Of a DNA stretch of 64,000 nt, positions 46,596-58,716 are shown piece by piece; positions within the stretch are counted from its first letter, which is position 1, and the number at the start of each line of letters is the position of its first letter. The stretch comes from Gremmenia infestans. Taxonomy: Eukaryota; Ascomycota; Leotiomycetes; Helotiales; Hamatocanthoscyphaceae. The position numbers were made by a program, and so were the translations under genes. The stretch spans positions 372,001 to 436,000 of the forward strand of contig JAFEVB010000019.1 in assembly GCA_032629725.1 (NCBI GenBank), written 5' to 3'. The notes under the pieces are model-generated. The model saw only the letters and a program-made list of their open reading frames with translations. It was not told where the DNA came from and ran no database searches.

Positions 46596-47045
46596 CTACT
46601 CATTGGACCCATCTACAGACGAATCGTCGGAATCCAGGTCTAATCCTTCCGCACATTGGAGACATCCATCGCGACCAGGTTTCAGCCTGTCCATATTTTT
46701 ATGCTCTTCCTCAAGGACCACTCTCTGCATCCGACTCAACGTGACCAGATCCACGCAGTCGCAATTATCGCACAGCGTCGCTATCCGCAGCAGTGTCTGG
46801 TACGGTAAGCTGAGGGCAATATCCCGGAACCTCAAGTGGACAATCACGTGGACGATACCGAGGGCCTCAGAATTGGCTCGGCGGAAATCCACATGCTCGA
46901 TTACTCGCCTTGTTGCGAGCTCGTGCGTGAGACTTGACTCCGCCTACCATATCTTGTCAACTGGTGAGCGGAAGATGAGCTTTTTTTAGACAGGGCTTGC
47001 GAGCGACATTGCGTGGGACGAGACGAGGTCAATAACTTCCGAAGT
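46596..47045 (-). pseudogene. Decayed BTB-type paralogue of the neighbouring gene
   Basis: The minus strand reads VSSHAMSLASPV, a stop at 46986-46988, then KKLIF. The neighbour at 47348-48509 has VSTSAMMLASPVWKKFI at the matching place, so the Trp codon TGG has become TAA and the following AAGAAG reads AAAAAG. A second stop follows about 14 codons later. Further on, VHVIVHLRFRDIALSLPYQTLLRIATLCDNCDCVDLV matches the neighbour's LHFSKLPVQRLSLDLLLQLATMCDKYDCTRLV in layout. G-to-A changes resemble RIP or simple decay. The copy ends in an acidic tail at 46596. Confidence 0.7.
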
Positions 47046-47347
47046 CTTTGGATTCAGGAGCATAGGAGACAGTGACCCAAGTGGCGTGAGGGATTCTTTC
47101 TTGGAGTAGAGCTTCCATACCAGCCCGAAGTTGAAGTAAGTAGAGTATTTATGATCTTACTATCTGGCTTGTGAAGTTTTCCGTTTTAATAGGCATCGCT
47201 ATGGTGCAATTAGCTGGCGTTCAGCGGATTTGAGGTTGAGGTTGAGCGATCTTGGGAAATTGATCTTGGGAAATTGGAGGAGAAGGAGAAGGAGAAAGAG
47301 GTTCGGTAAGGGATACTATCAGCATAGCGGTTATGTTTATTGACGCT
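47046..47347. other. Spacer between the BTB relic and the BTB gene
   Basis: About 300 bp with a purine-rich GGAGAAGGAGAAGGAGAAAG run near 47276. Nothing else was recognised. Confidence 0.5.
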
Positions 47348-48509
47348 TTAGGAGTCCTGAATTTCAATGTTTTCCGAGAATAGGGAATCGAAATCAAATG
47401 TGGCATTATCGATAAGTTCTGAGATTTCCTCTCCGAGAGATGGGCCCCATCCCTCAACACCACAGTATTCGTGATTGTCTAGTCTTCTTGGGAGCTGGGT
47501 CAAGTCTACCTCTACATCTTTTAAGCTTTCACCGAGATCCGAGGTATCTCGAGGTGGGGGCCAGATTCCGTACTTCATGAGTCCCAAGGATAGAGAGCCG
47601 TACCTAATATAGACGCAGTTGTCCTCATGATACTCGCAAAGGGCAGAGGGGATGATGTTAAGATGAAGATAAGCTATTTCAGAAATCTCCCCCAGGAGCT
47701 CTTGACGTTTTGACAGGAGGCGCTCTATATAAATATAAATCGCAATTAGTAGCCATCACCTTGCTGCAATAAGCTTATGCCCTGAACTCACCTAGAACTC
47801 CGGGTGGCACCTGCTCCAAATTAATGGCTCGACCCAGCTCGCTGGAATCTCCGCTAAACCGATGGACCCCAAAATCATCAATAGATAACCGTTCAACTGC
47901 ACGCAGAGGTACTTTGTTCCACATTTCCGTCTGGGGCCGAAACACCCATGCCACAAAAAGGAGCTTCTCCAGATTCTCCATCTTTATATCGGGATCCAAA
48001 GCCCATAGCGGAATCCAGGGTTTGACGAGCCGGGTACAATCGTACTTGTCACACATAGTAGCAAGTTGCAATAAAAGGTCAAGGGACAACCTTTGAACAG
48101 GAAGCTTCGAAAAGTGGAGATGAGCAATACGAAGGAGAATCAGAAAGGCTTCTCCATCGTCTTCGGTAAAGTCCAGCTCCTTTGATTCGGAGGTTTGACT
48201 GGTCTGTTGCTTCTTAGCCGCCTTCGAAGGCAGGGCTTCTTCGTCCTTATCGTCGCTTTCCACCACCTCCTCTGCTATTTCCACCTCTCCGGGGTCCTGC
48301 TCCTTTTGGGAACGACCAGGTATGTCTTCTTCTTCGTCCGTGGTGGGCAGTGGAGTCCAAGGAGGGCAAATGAACTTCTTCCAGACAGGACTTGCAAGCA
48401 TCATGGCCGATGTAGAGACCTTGCCCGTGACACGTTTACCTTCGTACATGATAATTATGGTGAGGTCGCCGTCCTCGAAGTCGAACGGGTTTTCGATTGC
48501 ACTAGCCAT
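47348..48509 (-). CDS. BTB/POZ-like domain protein
   Basis: Two exons: 48509-47792 and 47724-47348 (364 aa), phase-consistent. The N-terminus (FDFEDGDLTIIIMYEGKRVT, then VSTSAMMLASPVWKKFI) is the BTB fold start found in a large fungal family. An acidic Asp/Glu/Lys insert at about residues 65-115 interrupts the domain, which resumes with AFLILLRIAHLHFSKLP and LLLQLATMCDKYDC. The C-terminal half (LWALDPDIKMENLEKLLFVAWVF) is typical of these proteins. BTB domains mediate dimerisation and can recruit Cul3 ligases. No DNA-binding or Kelch domain is present, so the role is unknown. A decayed paralogue lies 0.3 kb downstream. Confidence 0.8.
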
Positions 48510-49676
48510 GACTGTGGCCTTCTGATAGAGATGGGGAGTGGACTTTGAGGGTGAAGTTGAGGGTTAGCTGCGCGTTCTCGACGAAGCGAAAGAGGTGGAG
48601 TTGGAGAAAAGGCTGAGAGATGGTGTAAATTCCTCAGATGAATAGCTGCATAGATTTAAGGTCGATCACACTTTCAAGTCACATTCAATCATACCGTTGG
48701 TATCACGTGCGCCAGACTGAGACTTTGAGGTGAATGGCCTGAAATAATTTAAGTAAATTGCGAGAAAGAAAGTTAAACTTTATACTAGTATCCCTGGTGC
48801 TTCTGTGAAAACTTACGTTTATTAATGCAAGAGCATACGCTACAACCCTTTTTACACCTTTTATTTACTTTTATTTATTAGAAACCACTGTCATTTATAA
48901 TCTTATAGTTATTTATTTAAGATAAAAACACGCGATGGAGAGTTATTTATTTATATTTGCTTTTTCCTTCCTCTCTATACTAACTGAATCCTTAAAGCTA
49001 CTCTTAAGAGTTAGGCGTAGTAATACTACTTGAAGTAGAACACGAAGAAAATTGTCTACAAGATAGTACAATATGGAATTTTAACTTTTCATAAGTTAAA
49101 ATGCTTACTTATCTGAATAGTACATAATAGTCAGTCCTTCCTTCTTTATATTAGAAAGCTCGAGTCTCGAACAATAAGGTCGCCGCCGCACTTCTCGCGT
49201 GCATTTGAGTCATCTGTTAGATACTATAGTCATCTGATTTGTGCAAAGAAGATAGATGGTGCATGTATGATGAAAGAATCTAAGTGCCCTGAAATACAAA
49301 GTCTGCATAATATAAGATACGAGTCTGAACGGAGAGGTCGTTGGTACTATATGATATGATAGACAGGGTGGGAAGATCAACGACAGGAATTGTTAAAGGG
49401 TGGGTATTTGAGGGATACTGAATGTCTAGGAATAGGAAGTTCGCAGCACATCGCACTTGTCTATTCATGGTATTCAAATTGAGAATCTCACATGAGAGGG
49501 GATTTCCTCTGTGAAGCTTGGAATGGTTATTGAGTAGCAGTCAAGCCTCCGGGAAATAGTCATGCCGTGTAAACTGGACGCTAAAAGTATTAGATGCACC
49601 ATGCCTCCTAAACGCCCAGTACATGCAGTCTTCAATTTGTATAATTTTTTACGCCTCCGCGCATCGCACCGTTTGA
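48510..49676. other. AT-rich intergenic region
   Basis: About 1.2 kb, strongly AT-rich between 48750 and 49150. No gene, RNA or repeat was recognised. Confidence 0.55.
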
Positions 49677-51840
49677 TTAGTTCCTATGTCCTAATTTGGG
49701 AAGCCTCAATGGAAGGGTAAGGCAAACGACTATTATGGAGAGAACAGCAGCCATGATGAAGGTAGCCCGTAAGGAAGCGGCGTAGGAGTCAATGACTTGT
49801 TCGCGGTAAACGGGGTCGAGGGTTGGGATTGCTTTGACTGATTTGCGGACTTCTTCAATGACCTGTACAGATGTCAGTTTCCGGGAATAGAACAATGGAA
49901 AGGGTAAACTGAGCGTACATTGTCTCGATTCGGCCCTGTTACGAACTTGGTGAGGTAGTGAAATAGTGCATTTTGCAGGACTAGACTACTCGTCGCAACA
50001 CCAAGTACCATTCCCATCGATCTCCACAGAATCAGCGTACTCGTTACAACGGCCTGCTCAGCTTGTTCTGAGACGGCAAGCACGGCCATGAATGTCGCTG
50101 GGAACATGAAGCCCTGGCCCATACTCGTCGGAACGAGGAAGATGAGGTATGCCCAATCCGGCATCCGCCTTTGCATCAACGATAGTGCAACTGTTCCCAC
50201 GAGTATAAGAAATGCACCTGCAACCAACGGAGGTTTGAGATTCTTAGACCAGGTAATGAGGAATCCTGTCGCTGTACCGACTGTTGATGCGGCGATTGAA
50301 GGGACGATCAGGCGGAGTCCGGAGGAAGTTGCCGATTGGAGCAATACGGCTTGGAAGTAGAGAGGGATGTTGAAGGTGACTGCGTTGACGATGATTGCAC
50401 CAACGCTATTGCTAATAATGAGGCCAGCGCGAGGATTTTTGATGATAAGCTTTAGTGGCATGATGGGGAGGTCTACAAAGGATTCCACCCAGATGAAGAG
50501 GGGGAAGCAAATGCCGAAAATAACGAGGGACACTATCACGATTGGGTGGGACCATGGGTAGACGTTTCCACCTAGGGTCTGAATCTCCAATTAGTACTGA
50601 AAGAATGCGAGGAAAGGGAAGGATCGTACCAATCCAAGGATGAGGAAAGTGATGGAGAGTGTTAGGAGACTGGATCCTATGTAATCGAAAACCTTCATTG
50701 CTTCCCATAAAGATTTCTTCTGTACGCCGTCTGCCAGGCCAAGATTCTTGGGGACTGTGAAGCATGCGATGCACAGGCAAAATACCAATGCTGGAACCTG
50801 GATACCGAACTCCCATCGCCATCCGAGGTGATCTGATGAGTTAGTATTGCAAATTCTAAAGATTTTTCGAACTCAGGAGCCTCCCATATCTCAAAGCTCC
50901 TGAAACAATAAAAGGGACACCAAATTTGTTTTGGTAAGAAATCATACATACCAGCAATCGCGCCACCTAGCGCAGCCCCCAAGGCTGATCCAACGCCGAA
51001 TACAATGTTGATGTAAGATTGATAGACGCCCCGAATCTCAATTGGTACGAGATCACTTGTAATTATTGAACCCATGGACATCATACCTCCAGCTCCGAGA
51101 CCACAAACCGCTCGAGCAATGATGAAGCTTATCATACTCTGAGCAAGGGCACACCATACGGTAGATATCAAAAAGACAGCCATGGTGAACACATAAGGCG
51201 GTTTCCGTCCAATGGAATCTGATAGCCGCCCGAATAGGGGCTGAAAGCTTGTCGAAGTCAGAAGGAACGCAGTCGATAGCCATGAAGCACTGTTGGAGCT
51301 TTCGAAATACGAAGTGATGATTGGATGAGAAGAGACCATGATCGTAGAATCGAAGCAGGCCACGAAGTACGAAACAAGTACCCCTCCAAAAATGAGCCAG
51401 AATCTCGTGACGCTTACGCCAGCAAGAAACGGTGATTTCGATCCCGGTTTGTCCTCCTCTCCTTCGTCAATCACTTCCTCTAGAATGCTGCTGTTTGTGC
51501 TAGTGAACGATTTGCGTCGACTGCTCGCCTGACTTGTTGCTCGATGCTTTGACTTGACTGCGCCGTATCTTCTCGGTCCCCGAAGCATAGCCGTTGCTTG
51601 GGATTCTGGTTCAATTCCAAGACCCGTGGTAATGGACTCAGATCTCGAAAGGAGGTTGTCGAACTCATTGGCCTCGATATCTTCATCAGTATCTTCATCG
51701 ATCAAAGTACCTTCTCGAGAGAATCTACCATGACTTGATCCGTCGAGGGTTGCCGAAAGGAGAGTAGTCCGTTCGTTAGCATCTCGGCCATTGTGACTCC
51801 CAGAACCGCTCTTTGCTGGAGCAACTGAAGTTGGTGCCAT
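49677..51840 (-). CDS. MFS transporter, DHA2-type 14-helix family, probably vacuolar
   Basis: Four exons: 51840-50952, 50832-50630, 50578-49919, 49862-49677 (645 aa), phase-consistent. I use the ATG at 51840, because the frame upstream opens only with TTG. A cytosolic N-terminus of about 150 residues contains two acidic dileucine motifs, ERTTLL (23-28) and EFDNLL (59-64). Then come 14 predicted helices with the MFS signature GRLSDSIGRKPPYVF after helix 2, FDSTIMVSS in helix 1 and a motif C-like GVGSALGAALGGAIAG in helix 5. The family includes Vba basic-amino-acid transporters, Fnx1 and drug:H+ antiporters. Dileucines point to AP-3 sorting to the vacuole. The substrate is not determinable. Confidence 0.9.
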
Positions 51841-52666
51841 TTTGGGGAACCACTTTCTTTCAGAAAGCAGGTAGCTCAACGACGAGTATAAAAATTAAAA
51901 AGTGGTAGGCAATTTACGACTATAAAGTCGGATCATCAATGCAGCGTGCAAGGTTGGAGTCATCCGGGCAGCAGTGTATCCAAACACCCCTCAGTGACCC
52001 CTCAGTGAGCTGGAGATATGCAAAATCCCGTCAATTGGTACGTCGAGATCGGGAAAGAAATGGCTTTGATCTGTGTGCTAAACAAGAGTCTCTTATGAAC
52101 AAATTGTAGCAGCGTAGCCAAAGGAAGAGGAAGTTCATAAGAGACGAAGAGATGAAGAGGAGAGAAAATTTGAAGCTGTTAAGGATTCAAAAATTATGAG
52201 AGTATTGGTGGGGTCCTACTTTGGAGGTTTACAAGGTTTGGGTGGAAAGATTATGATATGTAGTCAAGGGTGGGTGCATGCTGCTACTGTACTGTAGCAG
52301 CGGATATGCCCGGCCGAATGCCGCTCAAGTGGATAGATATGTCAAACTTGACATGAGGGGTTGGGAGGCACTTATCACGCATAAATGCCCCCTCCTGGCG
52401 ACTCCAAAGGTTGGATAGGATGGGACAAGGAAGAAAAACAAAGCCCCAGGAGCTGAAGTAACCTTAAAATCTTCTTTATTTCGTACCTACAACTACAGTA
52501 ACCGGTCGGATAAACATTAGTCCGGCCTTCACAACCCCTCCAGAAATGCTTCCCCCACTTTTGAATAACTCACCCAGGACGCCTCACAACACTCATTTAT
52601 TTTCATGTCCTTGATCGCGAACTCACGAATTCATTGATCCTCCTCTCCTCTCCAACGTCTCCCAAG
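51841..52666. other. Divergent promoter region
   Basis: About 830 bp between the MFS and amidotransferase start codons. CCCCTCAGTGA occurs twice in tandem near 51988, and CTACTGTACTGTAGCAG forms a small palindrome near 52282. No gene was recognised. Confidence 0.5.
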
Positions 52667-53493
52667 ATGCCGCAACTTCCCCTCCGAATAGCGGTTCTCG
52701 AATGCGGCGCCCCCCTCCCGAAAACCGCCTCAAAATACGGTGGTTACGGCGGCGTCTTCAAAGCCCTCCTAAACTCCGCAGCAGATGCCCTCTCCCACCC
52801 GGGTCTATCCTCCTCTTCCGGCCTCGCAATCACAAGTTTCGATGTGGAAACCGCACAAGTGTACCCCTCGTTAGAAGACATAGACGCGATCCTCATCACG
52901 GGCTCGAAATTCAATGCATTTGACAATGATCCTTGGATTGTGAAGCTGGTGGAGTTTGTGCAGGGGATATTGAAGCAGAGGAGGGTGAGGATTATAGGGG
53001 TCTGTTTTGGACATCAGATTGTGGGTAGGGCGTTGGGGGTCAAGGTGTTCAGGAGTGAAGAGGGGTGGGAGGCGAGTGTTACGGCTATGGATTTGACGAA
53101 GAAGGGGCAGGAGATTTTTGGGACGCCTGCGTTGGTGAGTTCTCTTTATCCTTTTCATTTCGAGCAACCCGCAATGGAGCAGAGATGGACTAACCGATTA
53201 AGGCATTGCACCAAATGCATAGAGATATTGTATACGAATACCCGGAAGGAGTCGAGGCACTGGCATATACAGAGAAATGTGCTGTGCAGGGAATGTATGT
53301 TTCAAAGAGGTTTATTACGGTACAAGGACACCCGGAGTTTAATGAAGAGATTGTGAGGGAGATTTTGGACACTAGACATACGCTTGGTATCTTTGACGCT
53401 GCTACGTATCAAGAAATGCTTGCGAGGGTGGACAAGTACCAAGATGGTGTTGTTGTTGCACAAGCGTTTTTGAGATTTTTGTTGGAGGAATGA
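52667..53493 (+). CDS. Class I glutamine amidotransferase domain protein
   Basis: Two exons: 52667-53134 and 53203-53493 (252 aa); phase 0 junction. The nucleophilic Cys is in IIGVCFGHQIVGRALG, the oxyanion region is ILITGSKFNAFD, and the His-Glu pair is in VQGHPEFNEEIV. It is a stand-alone GATase1 protein like yeast YLR126C, not fused to a synthetase. Such proteins resemble the GMP-synthase amidotransferase half and may hydrolyse gamma-glutamyl amides. The actual substrate is unknown. All triad residues are present. Confidence 0.92.
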
Positions 53494-53766
53494 GCTATGA
53501 AGACATATGATCTGCTGCAATTGAGCGTAGACTTGTTATTGAGAGGTAAGACCACATTATAGAGCACTCGAAGAACTTTATCTGGTAGAATTGGCATATA
53601 TGGGATACTAAGTACAAGACTAGAAATCCGGAAGAGCTTTACTCCTGGAAATCAAATCAGGAAAAGCTTCTCTGGAGCCATGATGGAATTACAATAAAGT
53701 CGACCAGAAAGTGACGCTGAAATTATGAAAAATAGACCTGTGAATATGTAGCCTAGGTCAAGGCTC

Positions 53767-54801
53767 TTACAACTCGGTCTTACCTCCTGCAGCAATCAAA
53801 TCAAGCCAATGAGCAAGCCTAAAACGCATATAATCAGCCACATCATCCAAACTCTTCAGGATCAAACTCACCTATACCCCGCCCTCGCAACCTGCAACTC
53901 AATGACCGGCACCGCAGCCTCATAATACGCACCCCCCAACTCTTTCCCTACAATCGCATCTTTCCCCTCCGGCAACACAGTCTGACAAACAAACTGATTC
54001 GCCTCCTCGGCCCATTGTATGCTCGTGCTGACCGGATCTCTCAGATCTACTCCTTCCAACCAGCTGTCCGCGTCAGTCTTGTAAACACCGGTCTTGATAG
54101 CGGCAGTAAGAGCAGTAGCCCATTTCTCTGCGTCGGGAAGAGAATAGCCCCCGACTAGTTTCTCAGGCATGTTGGAGTCCCAGACGTGGTGCAGATTTGT
54201 TTGTACGTTGTCGAAGGTCACGGGGATGGAGTTCCCTCCTCGATCCAGATTTTCGTCGTGGAGGGGCTGGTGGATATCTCCTATGAACTAGAACATTTAG
54301 TTGGTAGCTATCTCCAGGAATGCTGAAGGGCTCACGTGGATGACGAACTATTGAAGGTCAGAATTTGGTTCCAAATTTTGAGTTATCCTGGGTTTCGCTT
54401 ACCTTGGCAGCCATATTCCTATTCGCGGCATCCAAGTCTGGATCAAGAAGCTGTGTGGTATAATTTAAAATAGCCCCCACAACACACCCCTCGACGGGAC
54501 AATCTCTCGAATACTTGACCCCACAAGAAGTAGGCGGGTCATCCTCCGCATCAATGAAATGGAACGGCGCTGAAAATCTGCCCGCAGCCGTATATCGGAA
54601 AGAATCTGCCCATGTTGCTACACCCGCAAGATAGGAGTCGGTTTGATTGTGCAGGATAGTTTGGAAGAAGTATGTCGTGTCTGGGGATACGAAATTGCTG
54701 GCGACGTAGGCTACAGTCTCATGACCGAGAGAACCCCAGGCATACGAGGCTGGGAGGGAGCTCAAGAGATATAAGGCTGTGGTACTAGGATGGAACTTCA
54801 T
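53767..54801 (-). CDS. Secreted S1/P1-type zinc nuclease
   Basis: Four exons: 54801-54403, 54347-54336, 54287-53872, 53818-53767 (292 aa), phase-consistent. The second exon is only 12 nt (Phe-Val-Ile-His) and is needed to complete the family motif before FIGDIHQPLHDE. A signal peptide ends ASYA, so the mature protein starts with Trp, whose amino group ligates zinc in this family (WGSLGHETVAYVAS). Other zinc ligands are seen in VATWADSF, FHFIDAEDD, GDIHQPLHDE and LHHVWDSNM. Cys pairs (SCGVKYSRDC, EGC) are conserved. The enzyme cuts single-stranded DNA or RNA and has 3'-nucleotidase activity, scavenging phosphate or nucleosides outside the cell. Confidence 0.93.
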
Positions 54802-55534
54802 GTTGCTTTAAAATTGAGGTGAGCAAATAGATGGGAGGGAATATACTCGTAGAGGAATTCAAATGCGAGTGCGACTAAGATCTTGGACATAATAAGAAAA
54901 AGATAAATCAGGGAACCGACTAAGTGAGTAGGTAAACAGAGGTCGCGCATGTGGTCGACCTCATCGTGATTCGTGAGACCGTGAGACTGTGAGACTTGTA
55001 AAGCTTACCTAAGTGGGTATTTGATTGGGTAGGGAGGGTTTAACCTAGCCTAGTCTAGCCTAGCCTACCTTAGGGCTGCATGAAACTGTCGGGACTCAGG
55101 TCGGGAGAAGGCGCGACATGGCCCGTTGCAGAAGTAGCGTGTCTCTTTCACAGGGATCAAAAGGCGTAACGTGTCAGTCATCCTCTTTCTCACTCTCTCT
55201 TATCTAATACTGTAAGGAACTGCTGCAAGTGAGATGTGAAGTGGCAAGAGATCGTTGCATGGCGTGTGTAGTTAGTTAGTAGCTAATGGAAACTACGACG
55301 CCCTCCGGATTTGATGCTACTGTATTATTACATGAACAAAATATCCTTGCTGCTAAGAAGCCTTACAACTGATACACTTGGTGGATGTTAAACTCTATAA
55401 ATTCTCTCTCCTTTTCTCACCTCTGTCTCTGCAAAAGATTCCCTCATCCAAACTTTCCTTTCCACGCTAGCATCCTTCCCCAGCAACGCACCACTTGAAC
55501 AACGTTGAAATAACACAATCAAGGAAATACGACT
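54802..55534. other. Divergent promoter region with simple repeats
   Basis: About 730 bp. A GTGAGAC-type triplication lies near 54972-54997 and a CTAGC-rich stretch near 55042-55070. Otherwise ordinary promoter DNA for the nuclease and the polyol dehydrogenase. Confidence 0.5.
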
Positions 55535-56641
55535 ATGGAGAATCCGTCTTGTTTTCTGTACGGGCCTGGAACTGCCAAATTCGAGAACAGTCCATACCCA
55601 ACCATCACGGATGAACATGATGTCGTTCTGAACATTGCATTCGTTGGAGTTTGCGGCAGCGATGTAAGCATCGTGAATTTGTACAAAACCAGATATTAAC
55701 TAGAACAGGTTCATTTTTGGAATCATGGGGGAATCCTAAATAAAGTTGACCCCTCACGCCCGCTGATCATGGGTCATGAAGCATCCGGAGTCGTCTGGGA
55801 AATAGGAAACGCAGTGACTTCCCTCAAGAAAGGCGATAGAGTAGCCATTGAACCCGGCTTCCCCTGTCGTCGGTGCAAGAACTGCAAATCTGGACGTTAC
55901 AACCTATGTCCTCAGATGACCTTTGCAGCGGACCCACCCTATTCGCATGGGACACTCAGAAAGTACTACAAGATCCCAGAGGATTTCTGCTACAAACTGC
56001 CAGACTTTGTGGCCTTGGATGAAGGCGTGCTAGTGGAGCCATTATCTGTTGCTGTACATGCTTCCCGACAGGCCGATATCAAAGTTGGACAAGACGTGGT
56101 TGTCTTTGGAGCTGGCACTGTCGGAGTGCTTTGTGCAGCTGTTGCAAAAGCTATGGGGGCGAGGAAGATTATCTCGGTAGACGTCAATGCCTCCAGGCTG
56201 GAATTTGCTACCAAATTTGCGGCGACGGCTTCTTATCTTCCGGCACGCGAGGAATCACCTGAAGAGACAGTACGAAAGATCAAAGATGTTCACGCTCTGG
56301 GCGAAGGTGCAGACGTAGTTCTCGAAGCCACCGGGGCGGAGATTTGTATCGATGTCGGCATCCAGGTTCTACGGCGTGGCGGGACATTTATCCAGGTTGG
56401 ACTGGGAAAGTCTAAGGTCCAATTTCCCATTTCTGCACTGTCTGAGAAGGAGATCAATATGAAAGGCTGCTTTCGCTATGGAGCTGGTGATTACGAATTG
56501 GCAATGCATCTTTTGGATTCGAAAAAGGTTGTGGTCAAGGACCTGATTACGGGCGTGTTTCCTTTTGAAGAAGCAACTCAAGCGTGGGAGTGTACGAAAA
56601 GTGGCCAAGGTATCAAGACTCTCATTCGTGGAGCCACTTGA
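55535..56641 (+). CDS. Zinc-dependent polyol dehydrogenase (xylitol/sorbitol dehydrogenase type)
   Basis: Two exons: 55535-55663 and 55709-56641 (353 aa), phase 0. The catalytic zinc ligand Cys is in GVCGSD and the His-Glu in MGHEASGVV. The structural zinc Cys quartet is intact (PCRRCKNCKSGRYNLC). The Rossmann motif is GAGTVGVLCA, followed by SVDVN, where the Asp indicates NAD preference. HGTLRKYYKIPEDFCYKLPD is typical of fungal xylitol dehydrogenases, which oxidise xylitol to D-xylulose in the pentose pathway; L-iditol/sorbitol dehydrogenase is the alternative. It converges with a disabled SDR gene that could once have acted on related polyols or ketoses. Confidence 0.92.
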
Positions 56642-57011
56642 ATTTGTACTGTTGTTAGAATTTTAGGTAAGGTGCATTGACGCATTCAAAGGCATGCTCC
56701 TTTTTTTTTAACAACAGAAACCGGAATTTGAGGGGGCTTTCCCTACATCATAGCTGCTCATGTATTGTCAACTTTAATACCAAGTGCAACAAAACATTTA
56801 AATTTCCTATTTAGGACCATTTTGAGCCACTTATCCACTGTGAAGGACCAGCGCTGTGAATGACCACTTCTTGTATCAACATGGAAGTCAAGACACGGAG
56901 CAAATGATCACCTCGCTTAAATCAGGGGGTTTTCTGAAGGAAGCACTTATACTCTAAGTTCTATTATCTAACGAAATAATTTGAGCCCTCGACTCAGCCT
57001 TTTACTTCCAG
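56642..57011. other. Spacer between converging genes
   Basis: About 370 bp with a T9 run near 56701. Nothing else was recognised. Confidence 0.55.
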
Positions 57012-57983
57012 TTACCACGCAGTATGGCCTCCGTCACATGTCAAGTCCGCACCGGTCATGAAACTACTCCCGTCACTCAACATAAACAGAATCGGCGCCC
57101 GGTATTCCTCTGGGTAAGAGAACCTTCCTAGCATACTCCCATCTAGCCACTGTGCTTTAACTTCCGGGCGTGACAGAGCGCCGACAGTCAACCGAGTGAA
57201 GATATAACCCGGACTGATCGAATTCACCCTGATGGGTGATTGATTTCCCCATTCCGCGGCAAGGGAGCGAGCAAGTTGCTGCACAGCGGCTTTCGAAGAG
57301 TTACAGGCTGCAGTATTGACACCCTTTCCTCCAACTCAGTAAATTGAGCTTAATTTATCTTAGACAAAGCATTATACGTACCCTGTTTGCAACAGAACCA
57401 CTTATACTGGCAATAAGAACTACACTCCCAGCCGAATTCTGCTCCCGCATTACCCTTGCTGCTGCCTACACTACGAGAAACGTGCCCATAACATTCAGGT
57501 CAATTAACCGTTGGAAGTCCTCAGGTGGATAGTCCACAGCGTCAAACTCTCCCGATATACCGGCTGTGGTGACCACGCCACGTAATGGATAACGCAGCCC
57601 CTTTACCGCCTGCTCCGTGCTTTTGGACACTTGATCCGCATCTGTGACGTTGACAGAGAAGTAGAAATACCGAGCTCCATTTTCACTTGCAAGGTTATGG
57701 AAGCGTTCTGTACTGCCACGTGAGTTGCCATTGGAGAGTGAGCTGGGGTCGGAAGAATTACCTAGATCCTGTGGGTGTTCTGGGAGGTTGAGACAAATGA
57801 CATCGGCTCCTGACTCTAGAATCGAAATCATCAATGGGGATCCAACTCCTCCGAGTCCTCCTGATACTGCTTTGAATCAATTTTTCCTCGGACGTCAAAA
57901 GAAGTGAATGGGCTACCTAATATTGTGCGATTCTGAAGCTTAAAGAGGTCTTTGGTGGGTATTTTATATACCGAGTGGTCCAT
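57012..57983 (-). pseudogene. Short-chain dehydrogenase/reductase with a nonsense codon and lost catalytic Tyr
   Basis: Three exons: 57983-57917, 57866-57382, 57323-57012 (about 287 residues). The cofactor motif SGGLGGVG, VVTTAGISGEF (NAG-like), VLIASISGSVAN (catalytic Ser region) and the end GADLTCDGGHTAW mark a classical SDR like D-arabinitol 2-dehydrogenase or L-xylulose reductase. A TAG at 57466-57468 interrupts the frame where family members have Gln (NVMGTFLVV stop AAARVM). A CAG-to-TAG change explains it, and no intron can remove it. The YxxxK active site reads CNSSK, so the catalytic Tyr is Cys. Two independent defects argue for a pseudogene rather than a sequencing error. Confidence 0.78.
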
Positions 57984-58716
57984 ATTCTTTGTTCGTTTGA
58001 AAACAGTCGATAATTTTTGAGCTTCTACTTTGTGAAATAGGAAACGAAAAAGAGTCGTTGTATTTATAGTATAGTTAAATCTTACATCCGATACGGGCCA
58101 TCTGCGGGCCATATACCCTATCTACCCCGCTATCAGCTGTCGATCTCCTACGTGGGGCTGCAGGGAGTGAGCATACAAACACAGGAGTTGAAACGAATTT
58201 AAAGTCAGAGCTGAGAAGTAATAAAGACACCCATCCAGTTAACTTATGCTTAGGCTGGCTATGGATATCTTATATTAACACATGCATGAAGCATTTTTCC
58301 TCGGTATTAAACAAATTATACACTCGTTTTAAACATTTGGTGACATTTGATTAGCGATTATAACTCAGGGGCTTTAGCGAGACCATTGGATTTTATCGCA
58401 GCAGCTGCATGCCTATATTGAATTTTCCCAAAGGTAAAGGTAAGTGAGATACTAGGCTAATCAGAGACTGTCCCTCCCGGTGCTGCAATGGAATCAGCGG
58501 CCGCGTGTATCGCATTCACAAAACAGTCCAACCGGAGTCCTTCAGTCGCAAGAGTCATTGGAATTGGCACCTGGTGATTTTCAATCACAGCCGCTATGAA
58601 GTTGAATAATATTCCCCCATAGCTGTGTATTTAAGAACCAGATTTCTTCCCCAGTAAAGATTAACATTCTCTCTACAGATACGCAACAAATCCAAATTGC
58701 AGATCTGATCAATACC
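57984..58716. other. Divergent promoter region with TATA-like element
   Basis: About 730 bp, AT-rich in the middle. TATTTAA at 58628-58634 lies about 85 bp upstream of the ATG at 58717 and is a plausible TATA element. No gene was recognised. Confidence 0.5.
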
